Below are positions 53,225 to 63,091 of a stretch of DNA of 64,000 bases, piece after piece (position 1 is the first letter of the stretch; the number at the start of each line of letters is the position of its first letter). The notes below the pieces were generated by a model. It was not told the DNA's origin, made no database searches, and saw nothing but the letters and a program-made list of their open reading frames with translations. Origin of the DNA: Trichobilharzia szidati (Eukaryota > Platyhelminthes > Trematoda > Strigeidida > Schistosomatidae); NCBI GenBank assembly GCA_944472155.2, contig OX235277.1, positions 26,174,804 through 26,238,803 on the forward strand, read 5' to 3'. The position numbers and the translations under genes were made by a program.

Positions 53225-53332
53225 AGTGCTTATTATTATTATTATTCCCTTGGTTTATGAGTGGAAAATAAAGCTTCAAGAAGTCATGCTCACTTTCTTC
53301 TATTTTCTGTTGTCCTCTTCAGCTGGGTACAT
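53225..53332 (-). pseudogene. RTE 3'-end fragment
   Basis: From an (ATT)n end (53232-53250) and cccttggtttatgagtgg to tcttcagctgggtac, where a second RTE copy begins. Confidence 0.65.
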
Positions 53333-53334
53333 TA

Positions 53335-54230
53335 TTAGTATTATTATAGTTCCCTTGGGTTCCTAGTGGAACATAGGGCTTCAAATGCACGTCGCCACTT
53401 GCTTCCGTGTTCTGCTGTACTTTTCACCTGCATCCATGTTAGTCCATACTCTTTCAATTCCTCTTCACACGATCTCCTCCATGTCACCCTTGGACGTCTC
53501 ACTCGCCGCTTCCCTTTCGGTTTCCACTCGAGCGATGGCATGACGCGCGATGTCACCCAGCGGCCCCCTCAGCGAGTGTCCAATCCATCTCCACTTTCTC
53601 CTGCATATTTGTTGGGTGATTGGTTCTTGATTTGTTTGTTCACATAGTTTCTTGTTGGTGATTCTTTCAGGCCATCTGATCTTCAGTATAGAGCAAAGAC
53701 AGTTGTTGATACAGGTCTGCAACAGGCTGTTGGAAATATTCTTTGTGACCCGCCAAGTTTCTGATCAGTACGTATAGAAGAACTGACCGACTTGACGTTT
53801 GTATTGAAAATCCGAATTTTGTTGTTAATGCAGGCTGAGTGACGAAGATTTCCAGATTGGTTTCAGATTGATGAATGTGTTTCTCGCCTTCCCGATTCTC
53901 GATTTGACATCCTCGTCCGTTCCTTCTGTAGTTGAGACAATGCTGCCTAGATAAGTGAATGAAGTAACCTCTTTCAAATCTCTCCCGTTGATTTTGTGTG
54001 AAATCAAACATAAATCATTCACGCGCGAAATCCAGGTCTTCTAGATTGTTCACGTCGGTCCAGGATATCCCTGTCTTCTCGTTTCCCACTGTCTGACGCA
54101 TAATCCAGTCCACCACAATTAGGAATATCATTGGTGATAATAAGCACCGTTGTCTGACTCCTGAGGTCTCTAAGTTGTCAAGAATCAAGAATTGTTGGAG
54201 ACTTCTTGTAACACAATTCAAAACAATTCA
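53335..54230 (-). pseudogene. RTE-clade retrotransposon, RT to 3' end
   Basis: From 54221: SGVRQRCLLSPMIFLIVVDW (RT motif B region), then NLEDLDFA followed by the five extra bases that break the active site (about 54040-54020), then GRDLKEVTSFTYLGSIVS (54000-53940), IGKARNTFINLKPIWKS (53895-53850), RRKWRWIGHSLRGPLGD (53600-53560), GKRRVRRPRVTWRRSCEEEL (53515-53456) and FEALCSTRNPREL (53382-53344). Frames change several times. The C-terminal 70 codons are open. Confidence 0.85.
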
Positions 54231-54299
54231 AAGCGATGCAGATGTATTTATTCCCCTTTAGTCATTCTCCAGGTTTTGAAAATAACCACAAATCTTCAT

Positions 54300-54512
54300 T
54301 TAATTATTTTTGGTCCATAGAGATTAGCAGTGTGGAATCTAAGATGGGCATTTCATCCCATTTGAGACTCGTCAGTTGCATGTACCTGCGTTACCAATGA
54401 GTGACAGATTTACTAGCGGGACTCAAACCCAGTACCCATCGTTTCAAATGCAAGAAAGATATCCACTAATTCACTTGGGCCAAGAGAACCACCTCTTATG
54501 TCACAGGCATCA
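54300..54512 (-). mobile_element. Smalpha-type SINE with hammerhead
   Basis: Minus strand: ttcttggcccaagtgaatta (A-box region), actgggtttgagtcccgct (B box), aggtacatgcaa then the ribozyme and tagattccacactgctaatc. Same order as 40690-40905 but on the other strand and more diverged. Confidence 0.8.
54333..54390 (-). ncRNA. Smalpha hammerhead ribozyme, core intact
   Basis: Core CTGACGA (54375-54369) matches CUGANGA; helix II GTCT/GGAT with wobble; GAA (54354-54352); helix III ATG-CC-CAT perfect; predicted cut after AUC at 54343. Helix I is the weak part: CATGCAA and TTAGATT pair only over the first two or three positions. Confidence 0.7.
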
Positions 54513-54514
54513 GT

Positions 54515-54940
54515 TACCAAGTCCTGACATGTCAACAGAGGTCAAACATGTGAAAATGAAAACTGAACCAAAAAACGAAACGTGTTGTTAATCTTGAAAA
54601 TCTGTGTAGTTAGTTAAGTTGAAATTTTTATAGAGAATTTCATAAATGCTTTATCAATTATGTGAAAACTGAAATCAAGTGATAAGGGAAGTTGAAATCC
54701 AATGACCTTTGATCTGAATACTATCTTTAGTTCGCCTTCAGCCATTACTGAATGGCAATCCAGTGCGGCTAAATCAGCCTCACCATTACTTATATTTGTA
54801 TTTTTAATAATTTTACTGTACGTTGAAGTTTCTGTAGCAGTTTGATTGATTTTCTGGGTTAGGGTCGCTAGCCCCACACCCCAACTTCCCTCTTTACGCG
54901 GTCTTGGGACAGGTTAGAAAACTAGCGAGTTAGCAACGTA
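54515..54940. other. No gene recognised
   Basis: An 87-codon minus-strand frame (54614-54877) has no known motif and no splice signals that I can support. Confidence 0.4.
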
Positions 54941-54944
54941 GGTG

Positions 54945-55190
54945 AGGTTGAGGAGGCTGTCGAATGATAACGCGCGACAGGCCAGTGCTCGAGTGGAAAC
55001 CGAAAGGGAAGCGGCGAGTGGGACGTCCAAGGATGACATGAAGGAGATCGTGTGAAGAGTAGTTGAAACAGTATGGACTAACATGGATGCAGATGAAAGG
55101 TACAGCAGAAGACAGAAGCAAGTGGCGACGTGCATTTGAAGCCCTATGTTCCACTAGGAACCCAAGGGAACAACAATAATAATAACAGAG
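54945..55190 (+). pseudogene. RTE 3'-end copy
   Basis: From gttgaggaggctgtcgaatg through gagtggaaaccgaaagggaa to the end phrase gttccactaggaacccaagg and (AAT)n. 5'-truncated. Confidence 0.8.
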
Positions 55191-55191
55191 A

Positions 55192-55540
55192 CCTCATATA
55201 GGCAGGTACCCTTTGTGGCTTAAACCAATAGTCACAATTGTTGTTGCGCAATTAGAGGAGGTTAAATTTCACCACGGTTTCCGTTGGAAACAAAGATTAT
55301 TCAAATCACCACAGTATATGATCTATTTGACACAATAAATGGCAATCAAGAGGGTAAGCATAACTGCTTAAAGCGATATAATATTTATTGAATGAGGTGA
55401 GAAGGGCAAAGTTAAACTTTGCGCACCACTAACTACCAATCAGCGAACGATCTTCAACGGACCAATCACATGAAGGTAAGGTAAGCGTATATTCATGCAA
55501 AAAAGCATAAAAAACCTGCATAAAATTGTTACATAAGGTA
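55192..55540. other. No gene recognised
   Basis: No repeat family recognised. The sequence leads into the Merlin remnant. Confidence 0.4.
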
Positions 55541-55544
55541 TTTT

Positions 55545-56215
55545 TCCCTAACATGTGACAGGAACATCTTCCAGTTTAGCATACGAGTGTCAACAGAAAA
55601 GTTACACCACAATCTGTACATATATTCATCCAAATGACTATAATTGACATCCTTTAGAGATGCATTCCTGACCCTAATCCTATTTTTTTTATCTTCCCCA
55701 ATATCCTTCTATGGAATTCGTTTGTGTCCCTGTAAGTGGATCCACAAAATCATTGGAATAGTTGACCCTGTGGTGAATATACACAAGGGATGACCAGGAG
55801 TTATAACCTTTCCACTCTTCTGTGTGTATTATAGATCCTTATTTCACCTGTCGAGTAATGTTAGGTATTAAAGTACTTAATTTTCTATCTGATATCCTCT
55901 CGACGAATCCTTTCCGTAGAGAGGCATCATATAAACCAATCACTCAAACACTATTCGATCGTTCTCGACTAAGGTTAATAAGACAGTTTCATCCACATGT
56001 ATGACGACACCTTCTTGTCCCAATAACGAAGTAGGCCTCTTCATTTCTCAGGATGTGTTATCCCTGCGGTGCTGGTAGCACTGAACTGTTGATACGAGAC
56101 TATTTTCAGTTACAGCAGCTGCACCTCCCTGTCACAGGCTGTTTTAAAACCCAGTAATTACGAATATTACAAAATCTGGGTTAAGGACAGATAGCAAATG
56201 GCAGAAAATTGTTCC
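55545..56215 (-). pseudogene. Merlin/ISXO2-like transposase, second copy
   Basis: Minus strand: VVIHVDETVLLTLVEN (first Asp, about 56010-55960), KDSSRGYQIEN, a short gap with EEWKGYNSWSSLVYIHHR-like sequence, then VNYSNDFVDPLTGTHTNSIE and EGYWGR (about 55770-55695), ending with SHLDEYMYRLWCNFSVDTRM. The N-terminal helix region appears in broken frames at 56200-56110. The DDE residues are visible but frames are shifted. Confidence 0.8.
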
Positions 56216-56219
56216 TGCG

Positions 56220-56949
56220 AATCATCAGCCTACCTTCCTTGACAATAACTCGTCTCAAACGAATTGCACAACAATGGAAATATCAATATCAATCGAACCG
56301 CTAAAGCTTTTAACACTCATGACATTTCCACATCCAAGCAATACTGGGAAACCTTATCCTCACCAAACATCAAGCGCAACTGCGTTAGATCAGGCATTTG
56401 ACTCGAATCAAGCGGAATAGAACCTTCAACTCACGTGGATGAAAGTCATTGGACTATTCAAGGTCATTCACTGGTTGGTATTTAGTGGTGCTTGAAGTTT
56501 CAATTGGCCATGCGAAGTTGTATACCAGTCACATCAAACAGTGGGGCTCACTAATCAGCCAGATAATATTACGATGGCGGTTTCGCTCGTTTGGAGTTGG
56601 GCTCATCATTGGGTTATAACAAGCACGAAACCTAGGTTCATAGCTCACTTCCGATTGCCCCATTTGTTATGTAGTGACTGTGATCAATAACTTTTCAGAC
56701 AGTCTGATTGCATTCAAGGAATGACTGGAAATCACTCCCAACCACATATTTTTGAATTCCGACTTAGAATGAAAATAAAGCAAAATTATTCGCATTCTAA
56801 GTAAGATAAAAGTATGAACAAAATCTTCTGACTAAATTTTTGTTTAATTTCACTTACCAGTTAAAGCCTAAGACTTTCAACATTGCAGTACTGAGTAATG
56901 GTCCTAAATAATTCAAAAGACAAAAGATACCATTGGCGAGAAAATGTTA

Positions 56950-56983
<34 letters not shown>

Positions 56984-57115
56984 GAATGATAATTATAGGA
57001 ACTGCCCAAATTTACAGCTGAATAGCACCTGAATAAGAATCAAACACACGATATTAGTTACAAGACAAATACCAATGCATGTAGACATTACAGTCCTACT
57101 GGAGGTTAGTCACAA
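56220..57115. repeat. No gene; (AAT)n run and possible SINE-C scrap
   Basis: (AAT)n at about 56949-56980. Around 56560-56640 caagcacgaaacctaggttc resembles the SINE-C body. Nothing else recognised. Confidence 0.45.
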
Positions 57116-57117
57116 CT

Positions 57118-57500
57118 GAAAAGTTGGAGGATTTCATCATGAGCTGACATCATTTAGAGAACAATTGGAAGACCTGCAAAGAGTACTGGACAGCTGTTTC
57201 ATCAACCTAGTTTGGGACTCTTCAGCAGTAAGTATCCACTACAGCCAGAGTTCGAACCCAGCACCTTCTGGTTACAAGTCGAGCCAGCTCGTAGACCGTT
57301 AAGCCATTGGGACCTGACTCAATGACCAGCCTATCAGATTCTAACTTCTGCCAATTCTTGACATAGCGCGACCACTTCATAATGTCTTCTTCTTCGATGA
57401 GTTACTGCCTCACCTTCAACCTGCTGTACCCTACTGGTCACGGCTTCCCTCCAACCAATCAAACAATATTCCCTACAAAAGCCAATACTTGAAAATACAA
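57118..57500 (-). mobile_element. Family-A hammerhead retroposon
   Basis: Minus strand: an inverted tail (57500-57440), then the leader (ggaagccgtgaccagtaggg, gaggcagtaactcatcgaag), tRNA-like segment with B box (gggttcgaactctggc), hammerhead (57231-57183) and 3' end. It has the same inverted-tail start as 4673-5214, and the ribozyme core is intact. Confidence 0.85.
57183..57231 (-). ncRNA. Hammerhead ribozyme, family A, best-preserved core
   Basis: Core CTGAAGA (57225-57219) fits CUGANGA; helix I TACTG/CAGTA; GAA present; helix III ACAGCTGT (57197-57190) is an exact palindrome; predicted cut after GUC at 57189. Helix II belongs to the longer variant GTCCCAAACTAGGTTGAT, where only three or four pairs form. 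Confidence 0.7.
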
Positions 57501-57501
57501 C

Positions 57502-57642
57502 TGAAAAAGGCTCATTGGTAGTGTTTCCGACTGTAGGTTTGAATCTCTGAGAGGAAACCAGTTCGGAGGTTTCTTTCATTCTGATAGGATTCACTCCACA
57601 CCAGACAAAGGACTAGAAGCATGAAATTAGTTATTGACTAGT
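57502..57642 (+). mobile_element. SINE-C fragment
   Basis: A-box-like ctcattggtagtgtttccga, B-box-like gtaggtttgaatctctgag and a gaaaccagttcgg body. Diverged from the copy at 57690. Confidence 0.5.
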
Positions 57643-57689
57643 GTTCAGTCAAGGTATCCAACACACTTCTCTACTGGAGGTCAACCGCT

Positions 57690-57865
57690 AGCCCAAATGA
57701 CTCGGTGGTAACGTCTCTGACTGTGTAGCACTGGGTGGAAACTGGTTAGAATCTCGGGAGGAGGGAGCATGAGTTCCTTGAAGATACGCCTTGCTGACGA
57801 GTGAGTGTTAACGAGCATGAAAACAAGTTTCAAGGCTTCCTGCCGATCGCCTACAACCAACTCAC
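57690..57865 (+). mobile_element. SINE-C, tRNA-derived
   Basis: Head cgctagcccaaatgactcgg with A box gactcggtggtaacgtctc, B-box-like ctggttagaatctcgggag, body gagttccttgaagatacgcc, tgctgacgagtgagtgttaa, ending aaggcttcctgccgatcgcc. Best of the three copies. Confidence 0.65.
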
Positions 57866-57866
57866 A

Positions 57867-58352
57867 GATTACACTAATTCGTACATTCAGCAACGATTTA
57901 TGTAAACCTACAAAGTGAGAGACAAAATGTGTTTTCGTTAAGAAGGGTTCTAAAGTGCTTCAAGCATATAAGGTTACTATGGTGTAGGGAAATAACAGTA
58001 ATAATAATAGATATTTTAATAGAACTACCTTGCAGCAGGGTTATTTGGAAAGCAAACGTTACAGATTCTGAATGAGTCTGCTTTCGCGTGGTTTCATCAC
58101 GTGACATCAGAAAATACTGGAAGCAGTACGCAGATACTTACTATCCAGTGGATTTTGTTTAGTTAATTGAACTAACCACTTGACTTCTTATCAGTCAGTC
58201 CAGGATCGCAAACTCACTCCGCCTATTTTAGCTTTGGCAACTAGGCAGAGGTGATCAGTCTTCCCTCAACAACTATGGTTGGTAGTCCGATTAAAGACTG
58301 AAGATATTCTGTTCTGGATTAGTGAGTTGGAATAAATCAAATTCATATGGTA
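57867..58352. other. No gene recognised
   Basis: No motif or repeat recognised beyond short AT runs. Confidence 0.45.
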
Positions 58353-58417
58353 TAATTGCTTAGAGGATTTCATCATGAGCTGATATCAGTTAGAGAACCA
58401 TCGGAAATCACCAGAGA

Positions 58418-58463
58418 GTACTAGACAGCTATTTCGTCCTAGTTTGCGGCTCTTCATCAGTAC
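58418..58463 (-). ncRNA. Hammerhead-like ribozyme, family A
   Basis: Helix I GTACTG with TAGTAC (one wobble), core ATGAAGA, CGAA then ATAGCTGT and C. One side of the palindrome has changed, leaving a U-G pair. Confidence 0.55.
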
Positions 58464-58644
58464 GCACCCACTGACCAGGGTTCGAACCCAGGACCTCCTA
58501 GTTACAAGGTGAGCTAGCTCGTAGACCATTAAGCCACTGGGACCCTATCCAATGGACAGCCCATAAATTCTAACTTCATGAGCCAATTCATGAGCTTGCC
58601 TTGTAACCAGAAGGTCCTGGGTTTGAAACCTGATCAGTGGATGC

Positions 58645-58693
58645 GTACTGATGAAGAGTCCCAAACTAGACGGACGAAACAGCTGTCCAGTAC
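58645..58693 (+). ncRNA. Hammerhead-like ribozyme, family A
   Basis: Helix I GTACTG (58645-58650) and CAGTAC (58688-58693) are perfect; core ATGAAGA has C3 changed to A; helix II region is the longer form (GACGGAC insert); GAA (58676-58678), palindromic ACAGCTGT, C17 at 58687. Confidence 0.6.
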
Positions 58694-58795
58694 TCCCTGG
58701 TGGTTTTCCAATGTTTCTCCAGCTGATGTCAGCTCATGATGAAATCCTATAGTGATTCAAACAAAATCCTTACGCAACCAATACTTGAAGATTCT

Positions 58796-58870
58796 CTAAT
58801 TATTACTATCATATGTGTGTAGGACGTGATGAAGAATAAATTATCTCGAAGAATATTCTTTATTCATCAG
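58796..58870 (+). repeat. PLE-C 3'-end scrap with ribozyme-like motif
   Basis: CGTGATGA (58825-58832), CTCGAA (58845-58850) and the palindrome GAATATTC (58851-58858) follow the order of the PLE-C hammerhead. Helix I is not convincing. Confidence 0.4.
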
Positions 58871-58871
58871 T

Positions 58872-59555
58872 CAGCCATTTGTATTCTGAATTTCTTACTC
58901 TTATGAAAAAGATTCCTGTTTTCAAGAGCTCGTAGTTTTAATGGTACTCATTTCTGAGCGATATTCATCATTCCGTGTCTGTATATTACGTAAGACTGCT
59001 TAGCCAAGTTCCTCACTTTGTCTACTTTTTTCTTTCTACTGCTCATCTTTTGACATAAAGAAATCCTTGTAGATTCGAAAGTTTGAAAAGTGCTTATCTG
59101 CCGGGAGAAAGACAACTGAAGTAATGTAAATTAAGGAGACAAAGTAGGTTCCAGTATTCGCCTTTTCATGTCGTCTTCACCAATTTCTGATAAGTGAACT
59201 GAAGACAGTTGAAGCAAATGGTAGTTTTTTATTTTGTGAGTAGCTTACTTAAATAGATATATAGTAGTATGAATATATAATAAGAATTGTTTTAGTGCCC
59301 TAGTTTGCACGCATAGTAATTAGTTCATGCGAAGCTGTGACACATACTTGATTCACGATGTTATTCAGTTTAAACAGGATAAACCAGTGAGTTATTGTGG
59401 TCCCTGCAGACAAAATTGCCGCTTAACACAAGAAACCTGCCAACCTTGTCAAAATTATAGTCAAGAGATCAGGAAATATTAGTAATGTTAATAGCTTTAT
59501 TCTGAAAACTATGTCTACACACAATTCGGAATTCTCAAAGTAGTTTCCGGAGAAA
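58872..59555. other. No gene recognised
   Basis: AT-rich, with no recognised family or coding motif. Confidence 0.45.
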
Positions 59556-59559
59556 TGTG

Positions 59560-60010
59560 CTGTATATTAACTAACCAACCAACACTTAGTTCAAGAGATA
59601 AAGACAGACTGCCCTGTTTCGCCTCTTCCATACGTGTATTTACCAGTTTAACACCTCGTGCGGAACTAGTTACATTAGGTGTAGGACCAGGCAAGTCCAT
59701 TGTCGAATTTCTGAATACCTCCAATCTTGGTTTGGCAAAGGTCCGAATAAAGCTACTATACGCAGCTTGATACTACCTCATCTCATCGACATGAACATGG
59801 ACATCAAGTCGAATGTAGCAAAGCTTTTAAAGTTATTTATCGTATTTCACCTAACCTCTCGCATGTTCTATGAGTACGACTTTTACATACATATAGCAGA
59901 GGTAATGGGAATTTCATCTGAACAAGCCAAATCTGTGTATTCGAAAGGAATTTGTACAGTCCTTTTCTTTGCCATGACCAACTACATAATATGTATTAAG
60001 TTTCTAAAAA
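59560..60010 (+). pseudogene. PLE-C GIY-YIG remnant
   Basis: In shifting frames: KDRLPCFASSIRVYQFNTSC, a GTSYIRCRTRQ-like signature with Gly lost, ISEYLQSWFGKG, IRSLILPHLIDMNMDIKS, AFKVIYRISPNLS and LLHIAEVMGISSEQAK. The C-terminal part after 59767 is open for about 107 codons but changes frame relative to the nuclease. Confidence 0.75.
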
Positions 60011-60014
60011 CGAT

Positions 60015-60305
60015 TTTCTCCCCTTCCCCTTGTAACTATCTTTTGACTTTGTTACTTTATTATGTTTACAATTCTAGCCAATTCTATTAATTTGTTTGTA
60101 TTTACGTAATTGTTCTGAGTCATCCTATTCTCCTTAGTCATCAACGGTATTTTCCGAATTTCTTGATTACTTAATAACTTTTTGCTGACGCCTAATAATC
60201 AACTTATCTTGAATTCCGTGATTAATCAGTTTTCACCCCTCCTTCAAAACTAGGATATCTTGTTACTAACATCTATTAGTTATTTGATGTTTTTTTGATT
60301 TTCTT
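60015..60305. other. No gene recognised; may be PLE 3' UTR
   Basis: AT-rich sequence between a PLE remnant and SINE-B; no motif. Confidence 0.35.
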
Positions 60306-60309
60306 TTTT

Positions 60310-60486
60310 GATTTACAGCTTGATTCCACACCGTATTTTCAGTACAAGTGTGGAATTTTCAGCATGGATATCGGTAGCCCAATTTCAGGCCGACCATAGA
60401 TATCGGGTGTGCGCCGGCAGGGGATCGAACCCCGGACCATGTGCATGGTCGGCGAGAGTCCTAACCACTGTGCCATCGACGCACAA
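60310..60486 (-). mobile_element. SINE-B, tRNA-derived
   Basis: The minus strand begins gcgtcgatggcacagtggtt (acceptor and A box), continues through accatgcacatggtc to the B box ggggttcgatcccctgcc, then cacacccgatatctatggtc and an end with ttccacac/gtgtggaa hairpin arms. The tRNA part still looks foldable. Sister copies lie at 62665-62838 and 42687-42860. Confidence 0.85.
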
Positions 60487-60489
60487 GCT

Positions 60490-61235
60490 AACACTGTTTA
60501 TTAGATTTTTCTGTTTTCTGTGTTCTATCATCCTCGCTACTTTCTTTCATAGTTTGAAAGCATATAAATTGATGGTGACTTAAACTAAAGCAAACTGTAA
60601 TACTTATATTCCGGATGCGTTCATCTTATAATGTTTTCTCTATTACTTTTCAAACATTGAAGTATGAAATGTCACTATTATTATTTATAACCATTGTAAT
60701 TTGAGGTAGTGGCGTTCAGCTGATGAGAACATGTGAAGCAGAATGATGTCACCATTTTATACTGCTAATTTGGTCTTTCTTCCTCCGTCGAAATTTATCA
60801 AGGGAACCAAATGTATGAAATTTTTGAAGGGACTTAATTCTCTTCTATCACTAGTGATTGATTATTGAATATCTAGGGTTTGTGGAGATGTCCGAGTAGT
60901 GTCTGAATTTTCGGGTAGAGTGGCGAATATTGTCTGTATTTAATTGGTTGACTCAGATAGAGGCAAATTCTGTCATAGCACTCAAACACCACAGTTTGTG
61001 ATTTAATGAGGCCAATGTGTGACCTTTGTTACCTAAATCAGTTTCAACCCTACATGTGACTGAAATGATGAGTATCGATGAATAAGTTTCCCAGTCCGAC
61101 CATACCATCTATAGACTGAACAAGTCAGTCTGAATTTGAGTGGGACAGGATTTTCCGTATATTGATTTTTTCAACCGAAATGCCCATTATGTCTACTACG
61201 CCACTGAAAAGTCAACTAGTTTTATAAATAGCAAT
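60490..61235. other. No gene recognised
   Basis: AT-rich, with no recognised repeat or motif. Confidence 0.45.
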
Positions 61236-61239
61236 AATA

Positions 61240-61595
61240 AATAGCTCACTAGCGACTTGCCCTATTCAGGTAGGTAGTTACCTGTGGTTCTAGTGAGAAG
61301 CTGTGACCAGGATGGCGCAGCAGGTCGGGTGTGAGGAAAAATACTCGCCAAAGACATTGGCTAGTGGTCGCGCTATGTCATGAATTGGCTGAAGTTAGAA
61401 TTCATGGGCCGGCCATTGGATTGGGTCCCTGTGGCTCAATGGTCCACCAGCTTGCCTTCTAACCAGAAGGTCCTGGGTTCGAAACCCTGTGGGTGCATAC
61501 TGTGAAGAGTCTCAAACTAGGACGAAACAGCTGTCCAGTAATCCTGTGCTGGTTTCCAATGGTTCTCTAACCAATGTCTCTGGAGTTCACTCAGT
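61240..61595 (+). mobile_element. Family-A hammerhead retroposon
   Basis: Full order: leader (ctcactagcgacttgcccta, aggtaggtagttacctgtgg), agttagaattcatgggccgg, A box gggtccctgtggctcaatgg, B box ctgggttcgaaaccctgtg, hammerhead (61495-61540) and the start of the 3' end, which is cut after ggttctctaaccaatgtctc. The ribozyme has TGAAGA without C3, but GGACGAAACAGCTGTCCAGTA is intact apart from that. Confidence 0.8.
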
Positions 61596-61717
61596 ACGAT
61601 CAAATTCAGTTTTGCTTAGTTGAAACTAGTAGCATACCTAAAAATTTAAGTAACTCACGAAAGTGATGCTTAAAAATCGATTATTAAAAACATTCGCTGA
61701 CAATCATTGGGAAATAA

Positions 61718-61856
61718 ATGATTATTATTATTATCATTATTCCCTTGAGCTCGATGTGGAACATAAGGCTTCAGCAGAACCATTTACTCATTTCATCCTG
61801 TTATCTACAGTCGTCTCTGACTGGCTCCACGGTTGTCTATAGGCTATGATCTCTTC
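61718..61856 (-). pseudogene. RTE copy, 3' part (interrupted)
   Basis: (ATT)n end, then cccttgagctcgatgtggaa and onward to tgatctcttca; the element resumes at 63092 after the nested PLE-E. Confidence 0.8.
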
Positions 61857-63091
61857 AAAAATTGAAAAAATTTATCTCCCGACACGAATTTAATACAACC
61901 AATAAAGGTCAATAAAGCAGGATGATTTAATGAATTTATCAGATTTCGGTAGAACTCTTCCTCAGCTGACTACTCCACATACACGGATATATATATACTT
62001 TTGAAATTACATTGGGAGATATAAGACTGATAAGTAAATAAACTACATTGAATTAGTCATGCAGAAAGTCAGGTGCGAATGTTTTTCCAGGTCATGTTCA
62101 ATTAGATAGATAAGGGGAGAGAGAGTATGGGAGATCAAAATTAAGATAAATTACATTACGCTTCAATTACATCACTCAGATAAGCAATTAGACATTAGAG
62201 AATATAACAAGTGCAAAGTGCTAGAAACCTCAATAACAAAACATCTTCTGGGCTATGGACATGATATCAACTCTGTCAAGTCATTCACTGTTATTGTCAG
62301 CAGACAAAGAAACAGGAAGATGCTTGCAATTGCAGAGGCTTGTGCAATTCGAGTTTATAAAACAGGTCTCTTTGTACAAAAGGAGATGGTCGTGACTCTG
62401 AATCTACCATGGTAATACGTTTTACTTATTATTCTACCTCTTATTAGTATTATTCTTGATTCATTTAAAACTATCCTTTATCAGTAGGATTATCTTAACT
62501 CACTACAACACTATTATTATTATTGTTATTATAGCTATTGCTATTGACATCCCTCTGGTTGCAATTCTTGTTAAATTCTCTAATGTCTAATTGTTTATCT
62601 AAGTGATGTAATTGAAGCGTAATGCAATTTATCTTATATTTATATATATATTTTTATATTTTTGATTACAGCTTGATTTCACACCGTATTTTCAGTACAA
62701 GTATGGAATTTTCAGCATGGATATCGGTAGCCCGAATTTTGCAGGCCGACCATAGATATCGGGTGTGCGTCGGCAGGGGATCGAATCCCGGACCATGTGC
62801 ATGGTCGGCAAGAGTCCTAACCACTATGCCACCGACGCATTTTGATCTCCCATACTCTCTCTCCCCTTATCTAATTGAACATGACCTGGAAAAACATTCG
62901 CACCTGTCTTTCTGCGTGACTAATTCAATGTAGTTTATTTACTTATCAGTCTTATATCTCCCAATGTAATTTCAAAAGTATATATATATCCGTGTATGTG
63001 GAGTAGTCAGCTGAGGAAGAGTTCTACCGAAATCTGATAAATTCATTAAATCATCCTGCTTTATTGACCTTTATTGCTTGTTTTAAATTTC
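61857..63091 (+). mobile_element. PLE-E nested in RTE, inverted terminal repeats
   Basis: The flanking 8-bp duplication ATCTCTTC (61849-61856 and 63092-63099) marks the insertion. Arms 61880-62137 and 62843-63080 are inverted copies, about 235 bases, with shared cagctgaggaagagttctac. Between them lie a PLE C-terminal endonuclease fragment (62218-62415: ITKHLLGYGHDINSVKSF, LAIAEACAIRVYKTGLFVQK) and a minus-strand SINE-B. CTGAGGA followed by CCGAAA in the arms may be a worn hammerhead. Confidence 0.8.
62665..62838 (-). mobile_element. SINE-B, tRNA-derived, inside PLE-E
   Basis: Minus strand tgcgtcggtggcatagtggt (A-box region), ccgggattcgatcccctgcc (B box), accgatatccatgctgaaaa, and the terminal gtgtgaaat. 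Very similar to 60310-60486. Confidence 0.85.

Larger units (their letters stand above)
58355..58795 (+). mobile_element. Family-A retroposon, head-to-head pair
   Basis: Minus unit 58355-58570 and plus unit 58580-58795, each with tRNA-like head, B box (ggttcgaaccc on the minus unit), hammerhead and 3' end (gtcagctcatgatgaaatcc). Together they form an inverted repeat with arms of about 200 bases, like 48198-48630. Confidence 0.85.

Noticed and set aside
60410..60486. Functional tRNA gene on the minus strand
   Set aside because: The tRNA-like part is fairly foldable but is joined to a SINE body and repeated at 62.8 and 42.8 kb.
60308..60583. Open frame with repeated motif ISVA...GRGSNPGPCAWSARVL, also at 62622-62933
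   Set aside because: Both are SINE-B read on the plus strand; the similarity comes from the tRNA-derived repeat, not from a protein family.
61921..61980. CTGAGGA...CCGAAA in PLE-E arms as a firm hammerhead
   Set aside because: The core words fit, but I could not pair helix I or find a convincing helix III, so it is only mentioned as possible.
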